Part shown: positions 53,871 through 63,390 of the stretch, piece after piece
How positions within the stretch are numbered: position 1 is the first letter of the stretch
How the letters are laid out: each line of letters starts with the position of its first letter
Assembly: GCA_947503285.1 (NCBI GenBank)
Contig: CANNDD010000003.1
Location: forward strand, 1 to 64,000
Direction of reading: 5' to 3'
Source: an uncultured Croceitalea sp.
GTDB lineage: Bacteria; Bacteroidota; Bacteroidia; Flavobacteriales; Flavobacteriaceae
DNA length: 64,000 nucleotides
Made by a program: the position numbers and the translations under genes
The notes under the pieces: generated by a model
Told to the model about the DNA's origin: nothing
The model's database searches: none
Seen by the model: the letters and a program-made list of their open reading frames with translations, nothing else

Positions 53871-54461
53871 TTAGGATGATTTTGCCTTGGCCATGAGCTT
53901 TTGATGGATTTTCGCTACTTCTTTCCCAGTAAGCACTAAATCGTCGTTTTCAATCACAAAATCTGCGAGTTGTATCTTGGCGTTTTGCGGCAGTTGGTTG
54001 GTCATTCGCCGTAATACTTGGCTTTTTTCGACTTTATCCCGATTGATCACCCTTTGTATCCTAATAGCTTCAGGGGCAGAAACCACGATAATCATATCGT
54101 AGCGACCTTGGGTTTTGTTTTCATAAATCAAAGCACTCTCTTGAATTACGTACGGAAAGTCCTGTTTTTCTTCCCATTCCTTAAAATCCCGTTGTACCGC
54201 GGGGTGTACGATTGCATTCAGTGCTTTTAGTAGTTCTTTATCTTTAAATACTTGGTGGGCAATAAAGGTCGTATTCAGCTTTTGATCGGCATACGCCGCT
54301 GTACCTAAAAGGTCAATAATCGCTTTTCGCAAGCTATCGGAACTGGTCATAAGTGATTTTGCAGCACTATCGGAATCATAAACGGGAACACCTATGTTCT
54401 TGAACATATCGGCTACGGTACTTTTACCGCTTCCTATTCCTCCTGTCAGCCCAACAATCAT
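53871..54461 (-). CDS. coaE: Dephospho-CoA kinase
   Basis: Last step of CoA synthesis: phosphorylates the 3' hydroxyl of dephospho-CoA. The 196-residue protein has P-loop GGIGSGKS (7-14), the substrate motif VYDSDSAAKSL and the lid helix RDKVEKSQVLRRM. It overlaps the YbbR gene by four bases. With panB and coaBC in the same window, three of the CoA pathway steps are represented. Confidence 0.95.
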   Translation of the reverse strand: MIVGLTGGIGSGKSTVADMFKNIGVPVYDSDSAAKSLMTSSDSLRKAIIDLLGTAAYADQKLNTTFIAHQVFKDKELLKALNAIVHPAVQRDFKEWEEKQDFPYVIQESALIYENKTQGRYDMIIVVSAPEAIRIQRVINRDKVEKSQVLRRMTNQLPQNAKIQLADFVIENDDLVLTGKEVAKIHQKLMAKAKSS

Positions 54462-55411
54462 AATTTTTCCAGTACAAATTCGATTTCACTCCGCAACAAG
54501 CGCACGGCAAAGACATCGGGAGGCGTTTTTAACAATTCTACTTGCAAGGTATTCTCTCCCCTTTCGATTTTGGAACAATCAACAACCACATCGAAATCAC
54601 CCTCATTCAAATTTTTTAAACGATCTACACTTGCTTTGCAAACCACATTTATCGTATTGGGGAACATACGAATGCGGTATCCTTTAGGAATATTAATCGC
54701 AGCGACGGGTACTGTAAACTCTTTCTCTGAAAAACGCGTGACCTTACCCGATAATCTAACGGTTTTAGTAAGCAATTGCGTGTTTACCAATAAATCTGGT
54801 TTTATCAGTGTCAATTTTTGAGTGAAATCTTGAGTCAATCCATTGAATTCAAAAGGTACGGTAGTTATTTTATCAATCTTAACCAGTTCTGCCCTTGGCC
54901 CCTTCAAAGTTGCAACACTGGGTTCTAACAACAAATTTCCCTTCATCAAATGGTTTTGCGCGAGGTTAACGGAGACATCGGCTTGAATGGGCACTTCTTT
55001 TAAGATAACCTGATATAAATCGACATACAGTAATTCAGATTCCAATTCAAGAAGCGAGGTATTGTTTGGAAACTGTTTCTCAAACTGTACCTTCAAATTC
55101 TCATCGGTAACAAAATAAAGTTCATCTTGAACTTGTACCGACGATAAGTTTACCTTCAACTTCTTTTGACCCATTTTGTATCTTAAAAATTGAAAACCAC
55201 TCGTTCTTAATTTAATTTCGATATTCTTTTTCTCAGCTGTATTGAGCAGCAAACTGTCAGGAAAACTATGAAACGTAAGTTCGAATGAGGCCCTAGATTC
55301 ATATGAATCGGATAGTTTACTTATCGTCCATGCCAAAAATGAGCATAACAAAAAAAGTGAGAACACCTTTACTTTGCGCTTATTGATCGTGGCTAATAGA
55401 TTTTTGAACAC
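54458..55411 (-). CDS. YbbR-like domain protein
   Basis: A 317-residue protein with an N-terminal membrane anchor (about 16-32) and a large beta-rich extracytoplasmic part that contains YbbR-like repeats (for example VTRFSEKEFTVPVAAINIPKG). YbbR proteins in Firmicutes regulate diadenylate cyclase; in Bacteroidota the role is not established. It sits between a glycosyltransferase (three bases upstream) and coaE (overlap of four), an order I have seen as common in Flavobacteriaceae. Confidence 0.85.
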   Translation of the reverse strand: MFKNLLATINKRKVKVFSLFLLCSFLAWTISKLSDSYESRASFELTFHSFPDSLLLNTAEKKNIEIKLRTSGFQFLRYKMGQKKLKVNLSSVQVQDELYFVTDENLKVQFEKQFPNNTSLLELESELLYVDLYQVILKEVPIQADVSVNLAQNHLMKGNLLLEPSVATLKGPRAELVKIDKITTVPFEFNGLTQDFTQKLTLIKPDLLVNTQLLTKTVRLSGKVTRFSEKEFTVPVAAINIPKGYRIRMFPNTINVVCKASVDRLKNLNEGDFDVVVDCSKIERGENTLQVELLKTPPDVFAVRLLRSEIEFVLEKL

Positions 55412-55414
55412 ATG

Positions 55415-56425
55415 CTACTTTTTGGTGAAAAACAAATTTGGAAACAGTTCTTCAGCAGGTTTATTGTTAAAGTTAAGCACAAAGGTCGACTTTATGAAAC
55501 CTATTCCGTAACCTAAAAATTGTATGATAGTGGCAAAAATGGAAAGTATGGCAATTACAAGGCTTTTATTTTTAAACCACGCATCGAAAAACAATAGCGT
55601 AAAGTAAATACCATACAAATACAAAAACAAGGGTGCCCCTAGGGAATATAATATGCCTGAAACCAGAAAACCAATACTAAAAACAGAAGGGAACCAATAG
55701 GTAAGTCTTGACGTGTTGGGGTGCCATTTATTTAATATCGGCCTTACCAAACCAAACTTATTTACTTGTGTATAAAATTTTACCCAATCGATCCTTCTTT
55801 TATGGTACACCTTGGCTTTTGGGAATAATCTTGTGGAATATCCCTTCTCCCATATCCTAAATGTTAAATCTGGGTCCTCACCGGGGTGAATGGTACCAAA
55901 CCCACCGGTGGCCTCAAAAACTTCTTTTGAGATTCCCATATTGAAACTGCGTGGTTGAAATTTATCAATGGCATTTTTTCCGCCACGAATACCCCCAGTG
56001 GTCAAAAATGAGGTCATGGCATGATTAATCGCCTTTTGAACGATGGTAAAAGATGCATGTGCGGTATCAGGGCCCCCAAAGCAATGTACATATTCATCGT
56101 TCAATGCTTTTTCTACTTGCTCCAAATAGTTCGGTGGAACAATACAATCAGAATCTAAAATGATAAAATAATTGCCCTTAGCCCTTTGCATACCATAGTT
56201 TCTGGAATCTCCCGGACCTGAATTCCCCTTATAATAGTATGAAATCTGAAGTTTATCTTGAAATGCCTTTGCAACTTCTTGCGAACGATTCGTAGACCCA
56301 TCTTCGACAAGCACCACCTCAAAGGCCTTGTCGTATTCTTGGGTGGCTAAACTATCCAGTAATTCCTTAATTTCATCTGGTCGGTTATATACCGGAATCA
56401 CAAAGGAAAAAAATACGTTGTCCAT
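55415..56425 (-). CDS. Family 2 glycosyltransferase
   Basis: An ORF reading back to 56446 is possible, but that start would lie in the terminator hairpin of fabI, and the GT2 domain opens right after the ATG at 56425 (MDNVFFSFVIPVYNRPDEI). The 336-residue protein has the GT-A fold with nucleotide-sugar metal motif DSD in IILDSDCIVPP and a PGEDPDLTFRIWEKG segment, plus two or three C-terminal hydrophobic segments (about 245-310), so it is membrane-associated. It transfers a sugar to a lipid or polysaccharide acceptor not identifiable here. Confidence 0.88.
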   Translation of the reverse strand: MDNVFFSFVIPVYNRPDEIKELLDSLATQEYDKAFEVVLVEDGSTNRSQEVAKAFQDKLQISYYYKGNSGPGDSRNYGMQRAKGNYFIILDSDCIVPPNYLEQVEKALNDEYVHCFGGPDTAHASFTIVQKAINHAMTSFLTTGGIRGGKNAIDKFQPRSFNMGISKEVFEATGGFGTIHPGEDPDLTFRIWEKGYSTRLFPKAKVYHKRRIDWVKFYTQVNKFGLVRPILNKWHPNTSRLTYWFPSVFSIGFLVSGILYSLGAPLFLYLYGIYFTLLFFDAWFKNKSLVIAILSIFATIIQFLGYGIGFIKSTFVLNFNNKPAEELFPNLFFTKK

Positions 56426-56437
56426 GGATATAAATAC

Positions 56438-56465
56438 AAAGGCCATTCTTTAAGGAATGGCCTTT
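56438..56465 (-). terminator. Hairpin between fabI and the glycosyltransferase
   Basis: AAAGGCCATTC pairs perfectly with GAATGGCCTTT around a six-base loop (56449-56454). It lies between the fabI stop (56483) and the ATG at 56425 in the downstream reading direction. The T tract after the hairpin is weak on the minus strand, so termination may be partial. Confidence 0.7.
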
Positions 56466-56482
56466 ATTTGTTTTATTCAAGT

Positions 56483-57295
56483 TTACTTGGTAAACTCATC
56501 GATGACCTCTTGACTGACCCCCGTATTGGAGAAACCACCATCATGGAACAAATTCTGCATGGTAACTTTTTTCGTCAAGTCGGAAAATAAGGTTACCGTA
56601 TAATCCGCACACTCCATCGCAGTGGCATTACCCAAAGGGGACATTTTCTCGGCATATGAGATAAATCCATCAAAACCTTTAACGCCCTGTCCGGCTGTGG
56701 TGGGTGTTGGGGATTGTGAAATCGTGTTTACACGCACCTTCTTTTCCTTACCGAAAAAATAGCCAAAACTACGTGCGACAGATTCCAAATAAGCCTTGTT
56801 GTCGGCCATATCATTATAATCGGGAAAAGTCCGCTGTGCCGCCATATACGTCAAGGCCACAATACTGCCCCATTCGTTCATGGCATCCGCTTTGTATAGC
56901 GATTGCATGACTTTATGAAAAGATAAAGCGGAAACGTCCCAACCCTTTGTGGTGAAATCGTATTTTTCATCGGTATAGGCCCGACCTTTACGAACATTGA
57001 CTGACATTCCGATGGAATGCAATACAAAATCCAGCTTACCATCCAGAATCTCTACGGATTTCGCAATTAAGTTTGCCAAATCTTCCTCATTGGTAGCATC
57101 GGCAGGAATAATTTCAGAACCTGTTTTTTCGGCCAATTCATTAATTTGGCCCATTCGCATCGCTATTGGGGCATTCGTGAGAACAAATTTTCCGCCTTCT
57201 TCATGAACCCTTTCCGCGGTTTTCCACGCTATGGAGTTGGCATCTAACGCACCAAAGATAATACCTCGTTTTCCTTTCAATAAATTATGACCCAT
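56483..57295 (-). CDS. fabI: Enoyl-[acyl-carrier-protein] reductase FabI
   Basis: NADH-dependent final reduction in each cycle of fatty-acid elongation, and the target of triclosan. From the ATG at 57295 the protein has 270 residues (an upstream extension to 57322 adds nine residues with no family match). Catalytic residues are Y150, Y160 and K167, at the same spacing as in E. coli FabI (146, 156, 163). The glycine-rich start is GALDANSIAW. A -7-like element lies 25 bases upstream of the ATG. Confidence 0.96.
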   Translation of the reverse strand: MGHNLLKGKRGIIFGALDANSIAWKTAERVHEEGGKFVLTNAPIAMRMGQINELAEKTGSEIIPADATNEEDLANLIAKSVEILDGKLDFVLHSIGMSVNVRKGRAYTDEKYDFTTKGWDVSALSFHKVMQSLYKADAMNEWGSIVALTYMAAQRTFPDYNDMADNKAYLESVARSFGYFFGKEKKVRVNTISQSPTPTTAGQGVKGFDGFISYAEKMSPLGNATAMECADYTVTLFSDLTKKVTMQNLFHDGGFSNTGVSQEVIDEFTK

Positions 57296-57319
57296 ATAGT
57301 GTGATGTTGGTTTGAGTGG

Positions 57320-57327
57320 CAAATATA
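57320..57327 (-). promoter_or_regulatory. Candidate -7 element for fabI
   Basis: On the minus strand TATATTTG fits TAnnTTTG exactly and lies 25 bases before the fabI ATG at 57295. No TTG is found at the expected distance. It supports the shorter start because the longer one would leave no leader. Confidence 0.5.
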
Positions 57328-57406
57328 TTTAAAAAATGATTGTCGATTTTATATTTGATGGTAATGCCCAAAGAAAAGCAAGGCAGCCCGAGTATTCGAT
57401 TCTTGG

Positions 57407-59071
57407 CTAGTTTTGAGGATTCTCGAGCAATTCGCGGGCATGCGCCAATGCAGAATCAGTCAAGTTCTTACCACCCAGCATTTCTGCTAATTCATTGACA
57501 CGTTGCTCAGCGCTTAATTTACGCATTCCCGTGCGGGTAGAATCACCTAGTTCTTCTTTGTATACTTTGAATTGCGCCACCCCCTTTGCAGCGACCTGCG
57601 GTAAATGTGTAATGGAGAACACTTGCATGGTATTGCCCATTTTCTCCATTATTGCTCCCATTTTAGAGGATATCTCGCCCGAGACCCCTGTATCGATCTC
57701 ATCAAACATCAAGGTAGGCAATTGTTCATAATTGGCCAATATTGATTTGATGGTCAGCATGATTCGCGAAAGCTCTCCGCCAGAGGCGACTTTTTTAAGT
57801 TCGCCATAATTAGAACCTTTATTCGCTGAAAATAAAAATCGGAGCTCATCTTTTCCATTGGGTTTGAACTCAGTATCTAAATTAACCGATATGTCGAATG
57901 TTGCCGAGGGCATACCTAATGTAGTCAATTGCCCAATGAGCATCTTCTTTAAATCAGGAATTACGGCATTGCGCTTTTTATGTAACGCTTGGGCGTACGC
58001 ATTCAAAGATTGCATGGTATCATTAACAATCTTTTTCTGGGCCTTGATCTTGGTCGTAATATTAATCGCCGAATCGACTTTCGTACTCAGGTCTTCTTTA
58101 ATTTGAAACAGGGCATCAACTGAATTGACCTGGTGCTTTTTCAACAAATCATGAAGCAATTGTAGTTGACCGTTGACTTCGTCTAAACGATTTGGGTTTG
58201 CCTCAACATTTTCTTGTAACTTTTCCAATTCGGTGGCGATATCAGCCGTTTCAATAACCATTGCCTGAACGCGCTCGTTCAAATCATGGAACTGCTTGCC
58301 GTAACCGCTTAATTTTTGAACTGCTTGTTGCATTTGTGAAAACGTGTTCAATATCCCTATTTGCTCATCATTTAAAAGCTGATGGCCTTGAGATAGTAAC
58401 TGCATGATTTGCTCCACGTTGCTCAACTGTTCATATTCCTCCTCCAATTCTTCTTGAATACCTTGTTTTAAGGATGCTTTTTCAAGCTCTTCAAGTAGAA
58501 AACTATTGTAATCAAGTTCTTTTTGGGCGATTTCTTGATAATCCTGTAACCTGGTCAGCTCTTTAAGGGCATTCTTGTAGGTTTCAAAAGTATGTTGATA
58601 GGAAGACAGGTACTCTTTCGTATTTGCCAAGGCATCAATGACCCGAAATTGAAACCCATTCTCGGTCAACTGAAGCGTTTGATGTTGCGAATGTATATCT
58701 ACCAATTGATTGCCTAGACCGGAAAGCACATCCAAGGTTACGGGGGTATCATTGATAAAGGCCCTTGATTTGCCACTAGGTAGTATCTCCCTACGTAGTA
58801 AGGTTTCTACGTCGTAGTCAAGATCGTGCGCTTCAAAGTAGGTCTCAAGCTGGTATTTGCCCAAGGTGAACGCTGCTTCAATAATGCATTTTTCTTCTTT
58901 ATTTTTTAATGAGGATAAGTCTGCGCGTTTGCCCAAAACCAATGAAAGTCCACCTAAAAGAATGGACTTACCGGCACCGGTCTCACCTGTTATCGTAGTA
59001 AAACCAGGGCTGAATGAAACTTCGAGTTCATCAATCAGTGCATAATTTTTAATGGAAAGTCGTGCGAGCAA
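57407..59071 (-). CDS. recN: DNA repair protein RecN
   Basis: SMC-like ATPase that acts on double-strand breaks. The 554-residue protein starts at TTG, with Walker A GETGAGKS at 29-36, long coiled-coil arms (about 150-360) and the C-terminal half-ATPase with SGGELSRIMLTIKSIL and DEIDTGVSG. Length is full. A consensus promoter lies upstream (59092-59123), inside the 3' end of the preceding gene. Confidence 0.96.
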   Translation of the reverse strand: MLARLSIKNYALIDELEVSFSPGFTTITGETGAGKSILLGGLSLVLGKRADLSSLKNKEEKCIIEAAFTLGKYQLETYFEAHDLDYDVETLLRREILPSGKSRAFINDTPVTLDVLSGLGNQLVDIHSQHQTLQLTENGFQFRVIDALANTKEYLSSYQHTFETYKNALKELTRLQDYQEIAQKELDYNSFLLEELEKASLKQGIQEELEEEYEQLSNVEQIMQLLSQGHQLLNDEQIGILNTFSQMQQAVQKLSGYGKQFHDLNERVQAMVIETADIATELEKLQENVEANPNRLDEVNGQLQLLHDLLKKHQVNSVDALFQIKEDLSTKVDSAINITTKIKAQKKIVNDTMQSLNAYAQALHKKRNAVIPDLKKMLIGQLTTLGMPSATFDISVNLDTEFKPNGKDELRFLFSANKGSNYGELKKVASGGELSRIMLTIKSILANYEQLPTLMFDEIDTGVSGEISSKMGAIMEKMGNTMQVFSITHLPQVAAKGVAQFKVYKEELGDSTRTGMRKLSAEQRVNELAEMLGGKNLTDSALAHARELLENPQN

Positions 59072-59091
59072 TTCTTACGGGTTTAGCTTCG

Positions 59092-59123
59092 CAAAGATAT
59101 AAGTATTACAACTAAAAATTCAA
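59092..59123 (-). promoter_or_regulatory. Bacteroidota-type promoter for recN
   Basis: On the minus strand TTG (59123-59121) is followed after 21 bases by TATCTTTG (59099-59092), about 20 bases before the TTG start of recN. The upstream box overlaps the last codons of the DUF4835 gene. Confidence 0.72.
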
Positions 59124-60013
59124 TACTTTATCGCATTCCAGGTGCTGGAATAAAATGGGGCTACCCGATTCAAGGTTTCCTTTAGTTTTACGATATCGAT
59201 CTTTGGTCCATCTGAAAATACATTTTGGATTTCCTCTGATTTGGCATCAAAAAAAGTTTGGATCAAAAATGCATTGGGGCGCCGCTTGATCAAGGTCTCA
59301 AACAATCGCAAACTACCTGAGATCACTTGTTTACCCGTACTGTTATTATCGCCTAACACATCCATACCCTTACGGTGGTAATTGTACATTGCTATTCGAT
59401 ACTCTCGAAAGGTATTGGAAAGAAGGTCGTCTATCAAGTCAAAACGTGTCCTGTTATCTTGGGCGGTTTGGGTCCAACCCGAAAAACTGGTTCCTTGTGC
59501 CTGGGTAACTATATTTTGAGCTATCCTGTAGTATTCATCCCCACCTTGAAGTGAAAAAGTATCCGCATCCAAGCCCAAAATAACATACACATAATACGAA
59601 ATCACACCGACCAGATTGGAATCAAAGGAATTGGGATTGTAGACTAGAGGTTCAAATTCTTGATACTGAAAGTCAAAACTGTTGTCTTTATAATTGAAAA
59701 TAGGGGTCTCGTATGAGGTATTGTACACTGGCCTTGAAGACTGTATTTGAATGTTGGCATTAAAACGATCTGACTCGTATTCCGTAACCGTAATGAACAT
59801 ACGCGCACTTACCCGCTCATTTTCCGCATATATCCTATCCGTCCATTTATTCTTGTTTACAAAATCATTCAAAGAACGCTCTAAGGTCTTAAAAATTTGT
59901 TGGTTGGTTTGACCGACTTGGTCAGAATTTACCGTGATGGTACAATTAAGTTCTTGTGCCGTCGCCTGAAAGGCAAAAAGAAGTAAAAAAACAAAGGTTA
60001 AAACCTTATTCAT
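59120..60013 (-). CDS. DUF4835-family secreted protein
   Basis: From the ATG at 60013 (MNKVLTFVFLLLFAFQATAQ) the protein has 297 residues and a clear signal peptide; a longer ORF to 60052 lacks signal features. The mature chain (ELNCTITVNSDQVGQTNQQ) fits DUF4835, a family found mostly in Bacteroidota, with beta-rich and helical parts. Function unknown, probably periplasmic or outer-membrane associated. Its start overlaps the coaBC stop by eight bases, so translation is coupled. Confidence 0.88.
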   Translation of the reverse strand: MNKVLTFVFLLLFAFQATAQELNCTITVNSDQVGQTNQQIFKTLERSLNDFVNKNKWTDRIYAENERVSARMFITVTEYESDRFNANIQIQSSRPVYNTSYETPIFNYKDNSFDFQYQEFEPLVYNPNSFDSNLVGVISYYVYVILGLDADTFSLQGGDEYYRIAQNIVTQAQGTSFSGWTQTAQDNRTRFDLIDDLLSNTFREYRIAMYNYHRKGMDVLGDNNSTGKQVISGSLRLFETLIKRRPNAFLIQTFFDAKSEEIQNVFSDGPKIDIVKLKETLNRVAPFYSSTWNAIKY

Positions 60014-61214
60014 TGCTTTGAGAGATAATTTCGTGCCAAATGTCTGAGGCAACCTCAGCTTTGTTCTTTAATTCAAACGCTTTTACATTCAAATTCTTAT
60101 CTATAAAACTGACTTTATTAGTTCCGCTACCAAATCCCGCACCTTTATCTTGCAACGAATTCAAAACTATGGCATCAAGGTTCTTCTTGGTAAGTTTACT
60201 TTTCGCATTTTGCAACTCATCATTGGTCTCCAGTGCGAAGCCCACCAAGAACTGATTTTTCTTTCGTTCACCCATCGATTTCAAAATATCCTTAGTACGT
60301 TCTAAAGTCAAATGCAAATCGCCATCACCACTTTTCTTAATTTTTTGTGCAGCAATGGTTTTTGGCCTGTAATCTGCTACGGCAGCAGCGCTTATGGCAT
60401 AGTCAACGTTATCGTAATACTCATGAACGGCCTCGTACATCTCTTGGGCTGCCGTTACACGAACCAATTTGATATTCGAATGGTCTATAGCCAAACTGGT
60501 TGGCCCCGATACTAAAATAACATATGCCCCGAGATTGGCGGCATGCTCGGCTAGTTTAAACCCCATGGTACCAGAGGAACGATTGCCGAGATAGCGTACG
60601 GGATCCAATGCCTCATGGGTTGGGCCTGCGGTAATCAAAACCCTTTTACCTGACAACGATAGGCCTTTCGCCAAATGATCTTGCAAAAAACTTAGGATAT
60701 TCCCTGGTTCTGCCATACGGCCCTCACCACTTAATCCACTGGCCAATTCACCCGATTCTGCAGGTATAATGGTATTGCCAAAACTTTCTAGCTTGGTGAA
60801 TGTGTTTTTTGTCGAGGGATGTTTGTACATATCCAAATCCATCGCTGGAGCTACATAAACAGGGCATTTGGCGGATAAGTACGATGCCAACAACAGGTTG
60901 TCGCAGGTTCCGTTAGCCATTTTGGAAAGTGTGTTCGCCGTTGCCGGGGCAATGAGTACAAGGTCGGCCCAAAGCCCTAAATCAACATGATTGTTCCATG
61001 AGATACTTCCATCTTCATCATTCACAAAATCCATAAGTACCGGATTTTTGGATAAGGTGGATAAGGTAAGGGGAGAAACGAAAGAGCTGGCACTTTGGGT
61101 CATGATTATCTTGACCTGGGCACCAGCTTTTATCAATAACCGAACAAGAAAGGTGGTCTTGTAAGCGGCAATCCCCCCGGTAATACCCAAAAGGATGTTT
61201 TTTCCGCTTAACAT
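60006..61214 (-). CDS. coaBC: Bifunctional phosphopantothenoylcysteine synthetase/decarboxylase
   Basis: Two CoA-pathway enzymes in one chain: the N-terminal flavin-dependent decarboxylase (about 1-180) with NHVDLGLWADLVLIAPATANT and PAMDLDMYKHPST, and the C-terminal synthetase (about 190-400) with ITAGPTHEALDPVRYLGNRS and the KIKKSGDG motif. At 402 residues it is the usual length. It directly abuts the omega subunit gene upstream and overlaps the DUF4835 gene downstream. Confidence 0.96.
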   Translation of the reverse strand: MLSGKNILLGITGGIAAYKTTFLVRLLIKAGAQVKIIMTQSASSFVSPLTLSTLSKNPVLMDFVNDEDGSISWNNHVDLGLWADLVLIAPATANTLSKMANGTCDNLLLASYLSAKCPVYVAPAMDLDMYKHPSTKNTFTKLESFGNTIIPAESGELASGLSGEGRMAEPGNILSFLQDHLAKGLSLSGKRVLITAGPTHEALDPVRYLGNRSSGTMGFKLAEHAANLGAYVILVSGPTSLAIDHSNIKLVRVTAAQEMYEAVHEYYDNVDYAISAAAVADYRPKTIAAQKIKKSGDGDLHLTLERTKDILKSMGERKKNQFLVGFALETNDELQNAKSKLTKKNLDAIVLNSLQDKGAGFGSGTNKVSFIDKNLNVKAFELKNKAEVASDIWHEIISQSNE

Positions 61215-61541
61215 TTACGTGTCTTTCTCGGTATTTCTGTAGTAAATTTTATCTTCCAACCACTCATGTACTGCAAGGGCATGTGGTTTCGGAAGTTTTT
61301 CATAAAATTTGGAAACCTCTATCTGCTCTTTGTTCTCAAAGACTTCCTCAAGACTATCGCTATATGTTGCAAATTCCTCAAGTTTTTCCAACAACTCCTT
61401 CTTAATCTCAGAATTTATCTGGATAGCCCTTTTAGAGGCAATGGAAATCGCTTCGTAAATGTTATCCGTTTTCTCGTCAAATTCGTTTTTGTTATGGGTA
61501 ACCGTTGAAACCGAGGCTTTTGTGTTTTTTAAATCGTTCAT
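61215..61541 (-). CDS. RNA polymerase omega subunit (Rpb6-like)
   Basis: A 108-residue protein of the bacterial omega/Rpb6 family as found in Bacteroidota. The diagnostic piece is NIYEAISIASKRAIQINSEIK (about 28-48; only a short part is quoted), the conserved helix that braces the beta' subunit; the C-terminal half is an acidic helix. Its place right before coaBC, with no gap, is the normal Bacteroidota arrangement. Confidence 0.9.
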   Translation of the reverse strand: MNDLKNTKASVSTVTHNKNEFDEKTDNIYEAISIASKRAIQINSEIKKELLEKLEEFATYSDSLEEVFENKEQIEVSKFYEKLPKPHALAVHEWLEDKIYYRNTEKDT

Positions 61542-61558
61542 ACGTTCTAAAAGTAAAA

Positions 61559-62380
61559 TTATTTGGACAAGTCTTTTGACTCGCTCAGGTTATTGTTTAT
61601 TTTTTTTAACAAAGAGGCTACTTCTTTACTATATTTTGTCTCAGGATATGCCTTCATTAGTGCGTCGTAATGAACCTTTGCTTCTTTAAATCGTTCAGGT
61701 TGTCTGCGTAAGGTACTGTTCTCGGCTAAGTGGACCGCCGATTTCACCCTGTAATAAAATGCATCTTCCCTATATACCGAGCCTGGGTTTTCGGCAATGA
61801 AATTATCTAGGGCCGCTATGGAAGATACCAGTATAGGAAAATTAAACTCGCCTAGTTTATCAAACTGTTTGGCAATTTCGATTTCCTTTTTTTGTTTTTT
61901 TCTGGTCAGCTCTTGTGCCATTTCGTTGGCTTTTGCAAAATACTCAGAATCAGGATAGGTGTTCACGAAGTTCTGTAACTTACTCAATGCCTTATCCGTT
62001 TCAGATTGGTCCAGCGAGTACCTAGGTGATAGTTCATAGTAGCTTTTGGCCTCCAAATACAATGCTTCTTGCAACTTTTCGCTCTTTGGATATGACTTGA
62101 CGAAACGCTCAAATTGATACCCAGACAAATAGTAATCACCAGATTGAAAATAAGAATCCGCAAAAAAGAACATCACACGTTCGCCTTGAGGTTTTCCAAC
62201 ATAGCGCGGTGCAATCTGTTCAAAAAGTCTTTTGGCCCTTTTGAAATCCCCTTCTTTGTACAATTTTTCAGCTAAATCGTATTTTGGCTTAACTTCTTCA
62301 TTTTTAAGTACTTTTTGGTACTCATTACAAGAAACTAGAAGGAAAAGGGTGCAAACGATTGTGGTAAAAGGTATCCTCAT
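61559..62380 (-). CDS. bamD: Outer-membrane protein assembly factor BamD
   Basis: Lipoprotein of the BAM complex that folds outer-membrane beta-barrels. From the ATG at 62380 (MRIPFTTIVCTLFLLVSC) the protein has 273 residues, with a lipobox LLVSC and five TPR-like repeats (about 30-240; DLAEKLYKEGDFKRAKRLFE). An alternative ATG at 62392 adds four residues and is too close to the -7 box. It is followed 17 bases later by the omega gene. Confidence 0.93.
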   Translation of the reverse strand: MRIPFTTIVCTLFLLVSCNEYQKVLKNEEVKPKYDLAEKLYKEGDFKRAKRLFEQIAPRYVGKPQGERVMFFFADSYFQSGDYYLSGYQFERFVKSYPKSEKLQEALYLEAKSYYELSPRYSLDQSETDKALSKLQNFVNTYPDSEYFAKANEMAQELTRKKQKKEIEIAKQFDKLGEFNFPILVSSIAALDNFIAENPGSVYREDAFYYRVKSAVHLAENSTLRRQPERFKEAKVHYDALMKAYPETKYSKEVASLLKKINNNLSESKDLSK

Positions 62381-62396
62381 TTTCAAAAACATCCTG

Positions 62397-62425
62397 CAAA
62401 ATTAGTGATTATCAATCGATTTCAA
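62397..62425 (-). promoter_or_regulatory. Probable promoter for bamD and the downstream block
   Basis: On the minus strand TTG (62425-62423) is followed after 18 bases by TAATTTTG (62404-62397), 17 bases before the ATG at 62380. Spacing is slightly short of the usual 19-21. Confidence 0.55.
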
Positions 62426-62496
62426 AATTATTACAGAAAATAAAGTTAAACCACATTTGAAGCCAACCCAATGGTTTTGGGCAAAATTTAACGCAA

Positions 62497-63390
62497 TCAA
62501 GCAGTAACCAAATGTGTGGATTTCAAAAAAGTCTTGATTCTTTCCTTCAAATCGGTGCTGGCTTTTACCAAGGGCAACCGAACGGTATCCGTGGAGAGAT
62601 CGTAATGCTCCATAATCACTTTTATTCCCGCGGGATTCCCCTCTTCAAATATCAGGTGCATGCCATTCAATAAGGTTTGGTGGATTTCATAGGCAGTTTC
62701 CGATTCACCCCGTAGCCCTAGAGTGATCATTCTTGAAAATGCTTTGGGTAATCCCTGTCCTAAAACCGAAATCACCCCAGAACCCCCTGCAAGTACTGTT
62801 GCAAGGGCGGTGAAATCATCCCCTGAAATCAAATGGAAGTCACCGGGTTTGTTTTGAAATATCTGATCCAGCTGCAACATATCGCCTGAGGCCTCTTTGA
62901 TACCTATAATATTCTCAAAATCACGAGCTAATCTTAAGGTAGTTTCCGGCAGCATATTACTACCCGTTCTAGAAGGTACGTTGTACAAGATAATCGGTAA
63001 CGGTGAAGCAAGTGCCAATGCTTTGAAGTGCTGATATATACCCTCTTGCGTAGGCTTGCTATAGGCAGGTGATACAGATAGTATGGCCTCATAGTCCATG
63101 AAATCGGTTTGCCGTAACTCTTCTACCAAGGCATGGGTATTATTACCGCCAACCCCGAAAACAAGGGGTAAGCGTCCAGCATTGGTTTTTGAGACGGTAC
63201 CCATGACCAAGGCTTTTTCAGATTTGGTCAATGTAGCGGATTCGGCAGTAGTACCCATGACCACAAGATAATCGATTCCACCGGCAATCTGATATTCCAC
63301 AATACGCTGTAATGCCCCAACATCGACCCTTCCGTCACTATCAAAAGGGGTAATCAAAGCAACCCCGGTACCAACAAATTGTTCCATCAT
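62497..63390 (-). CDS. dapA: 4-hydroxy-tetrahydrodipicolinate synthase
   Basis: Condenses pyruvate with aspartate semialdehyde, the first step specific to diaminopimelate and lysine. The 297-residue TIM barrel has the Schiff-base lysine K165 (GIKEASGD), Y136 in YNVPSRTG and the GTTAESATL motif (46-54). Start codons at 63390 and 63387 are both ATG; the first overlaps the upstream stop by four bases (ATGA), so coupling with the DUF6913 gene is likely. Confidence 0.96.
   Translation of the reverse strand: MMEQFVGTGVALITPFDSDGRVDVGALQRIVEYQIAGGIDYLVVMGTTAESATLTKSEKALVMGTVSKTNAGRLPLVFGVGGNNTHALVEELRQTDFMDYEAILSVSPAYSKPTQEGIYQHFKALALASPLPIILYNVPSRTGSNMLPETTLRLARDFENIIGIKEASGDMLQLDQIFQNKPGDFHLISGDDFTALATVLAGGSGVISVLGQGLPKAFSRMITLGLRGESETAYEIHQTLLNGMHLIFEEGNPAGIKVIMEHYDLSTDTVRLPLVKASTDLKERIKTFLKSTHLVTA

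Noticed and set aside
56425-56446. The longer start of the glycosyltransferase
   Set aside because: It falls inside a perfect hairpin, and the family domain begins right after the ATG at 56425.
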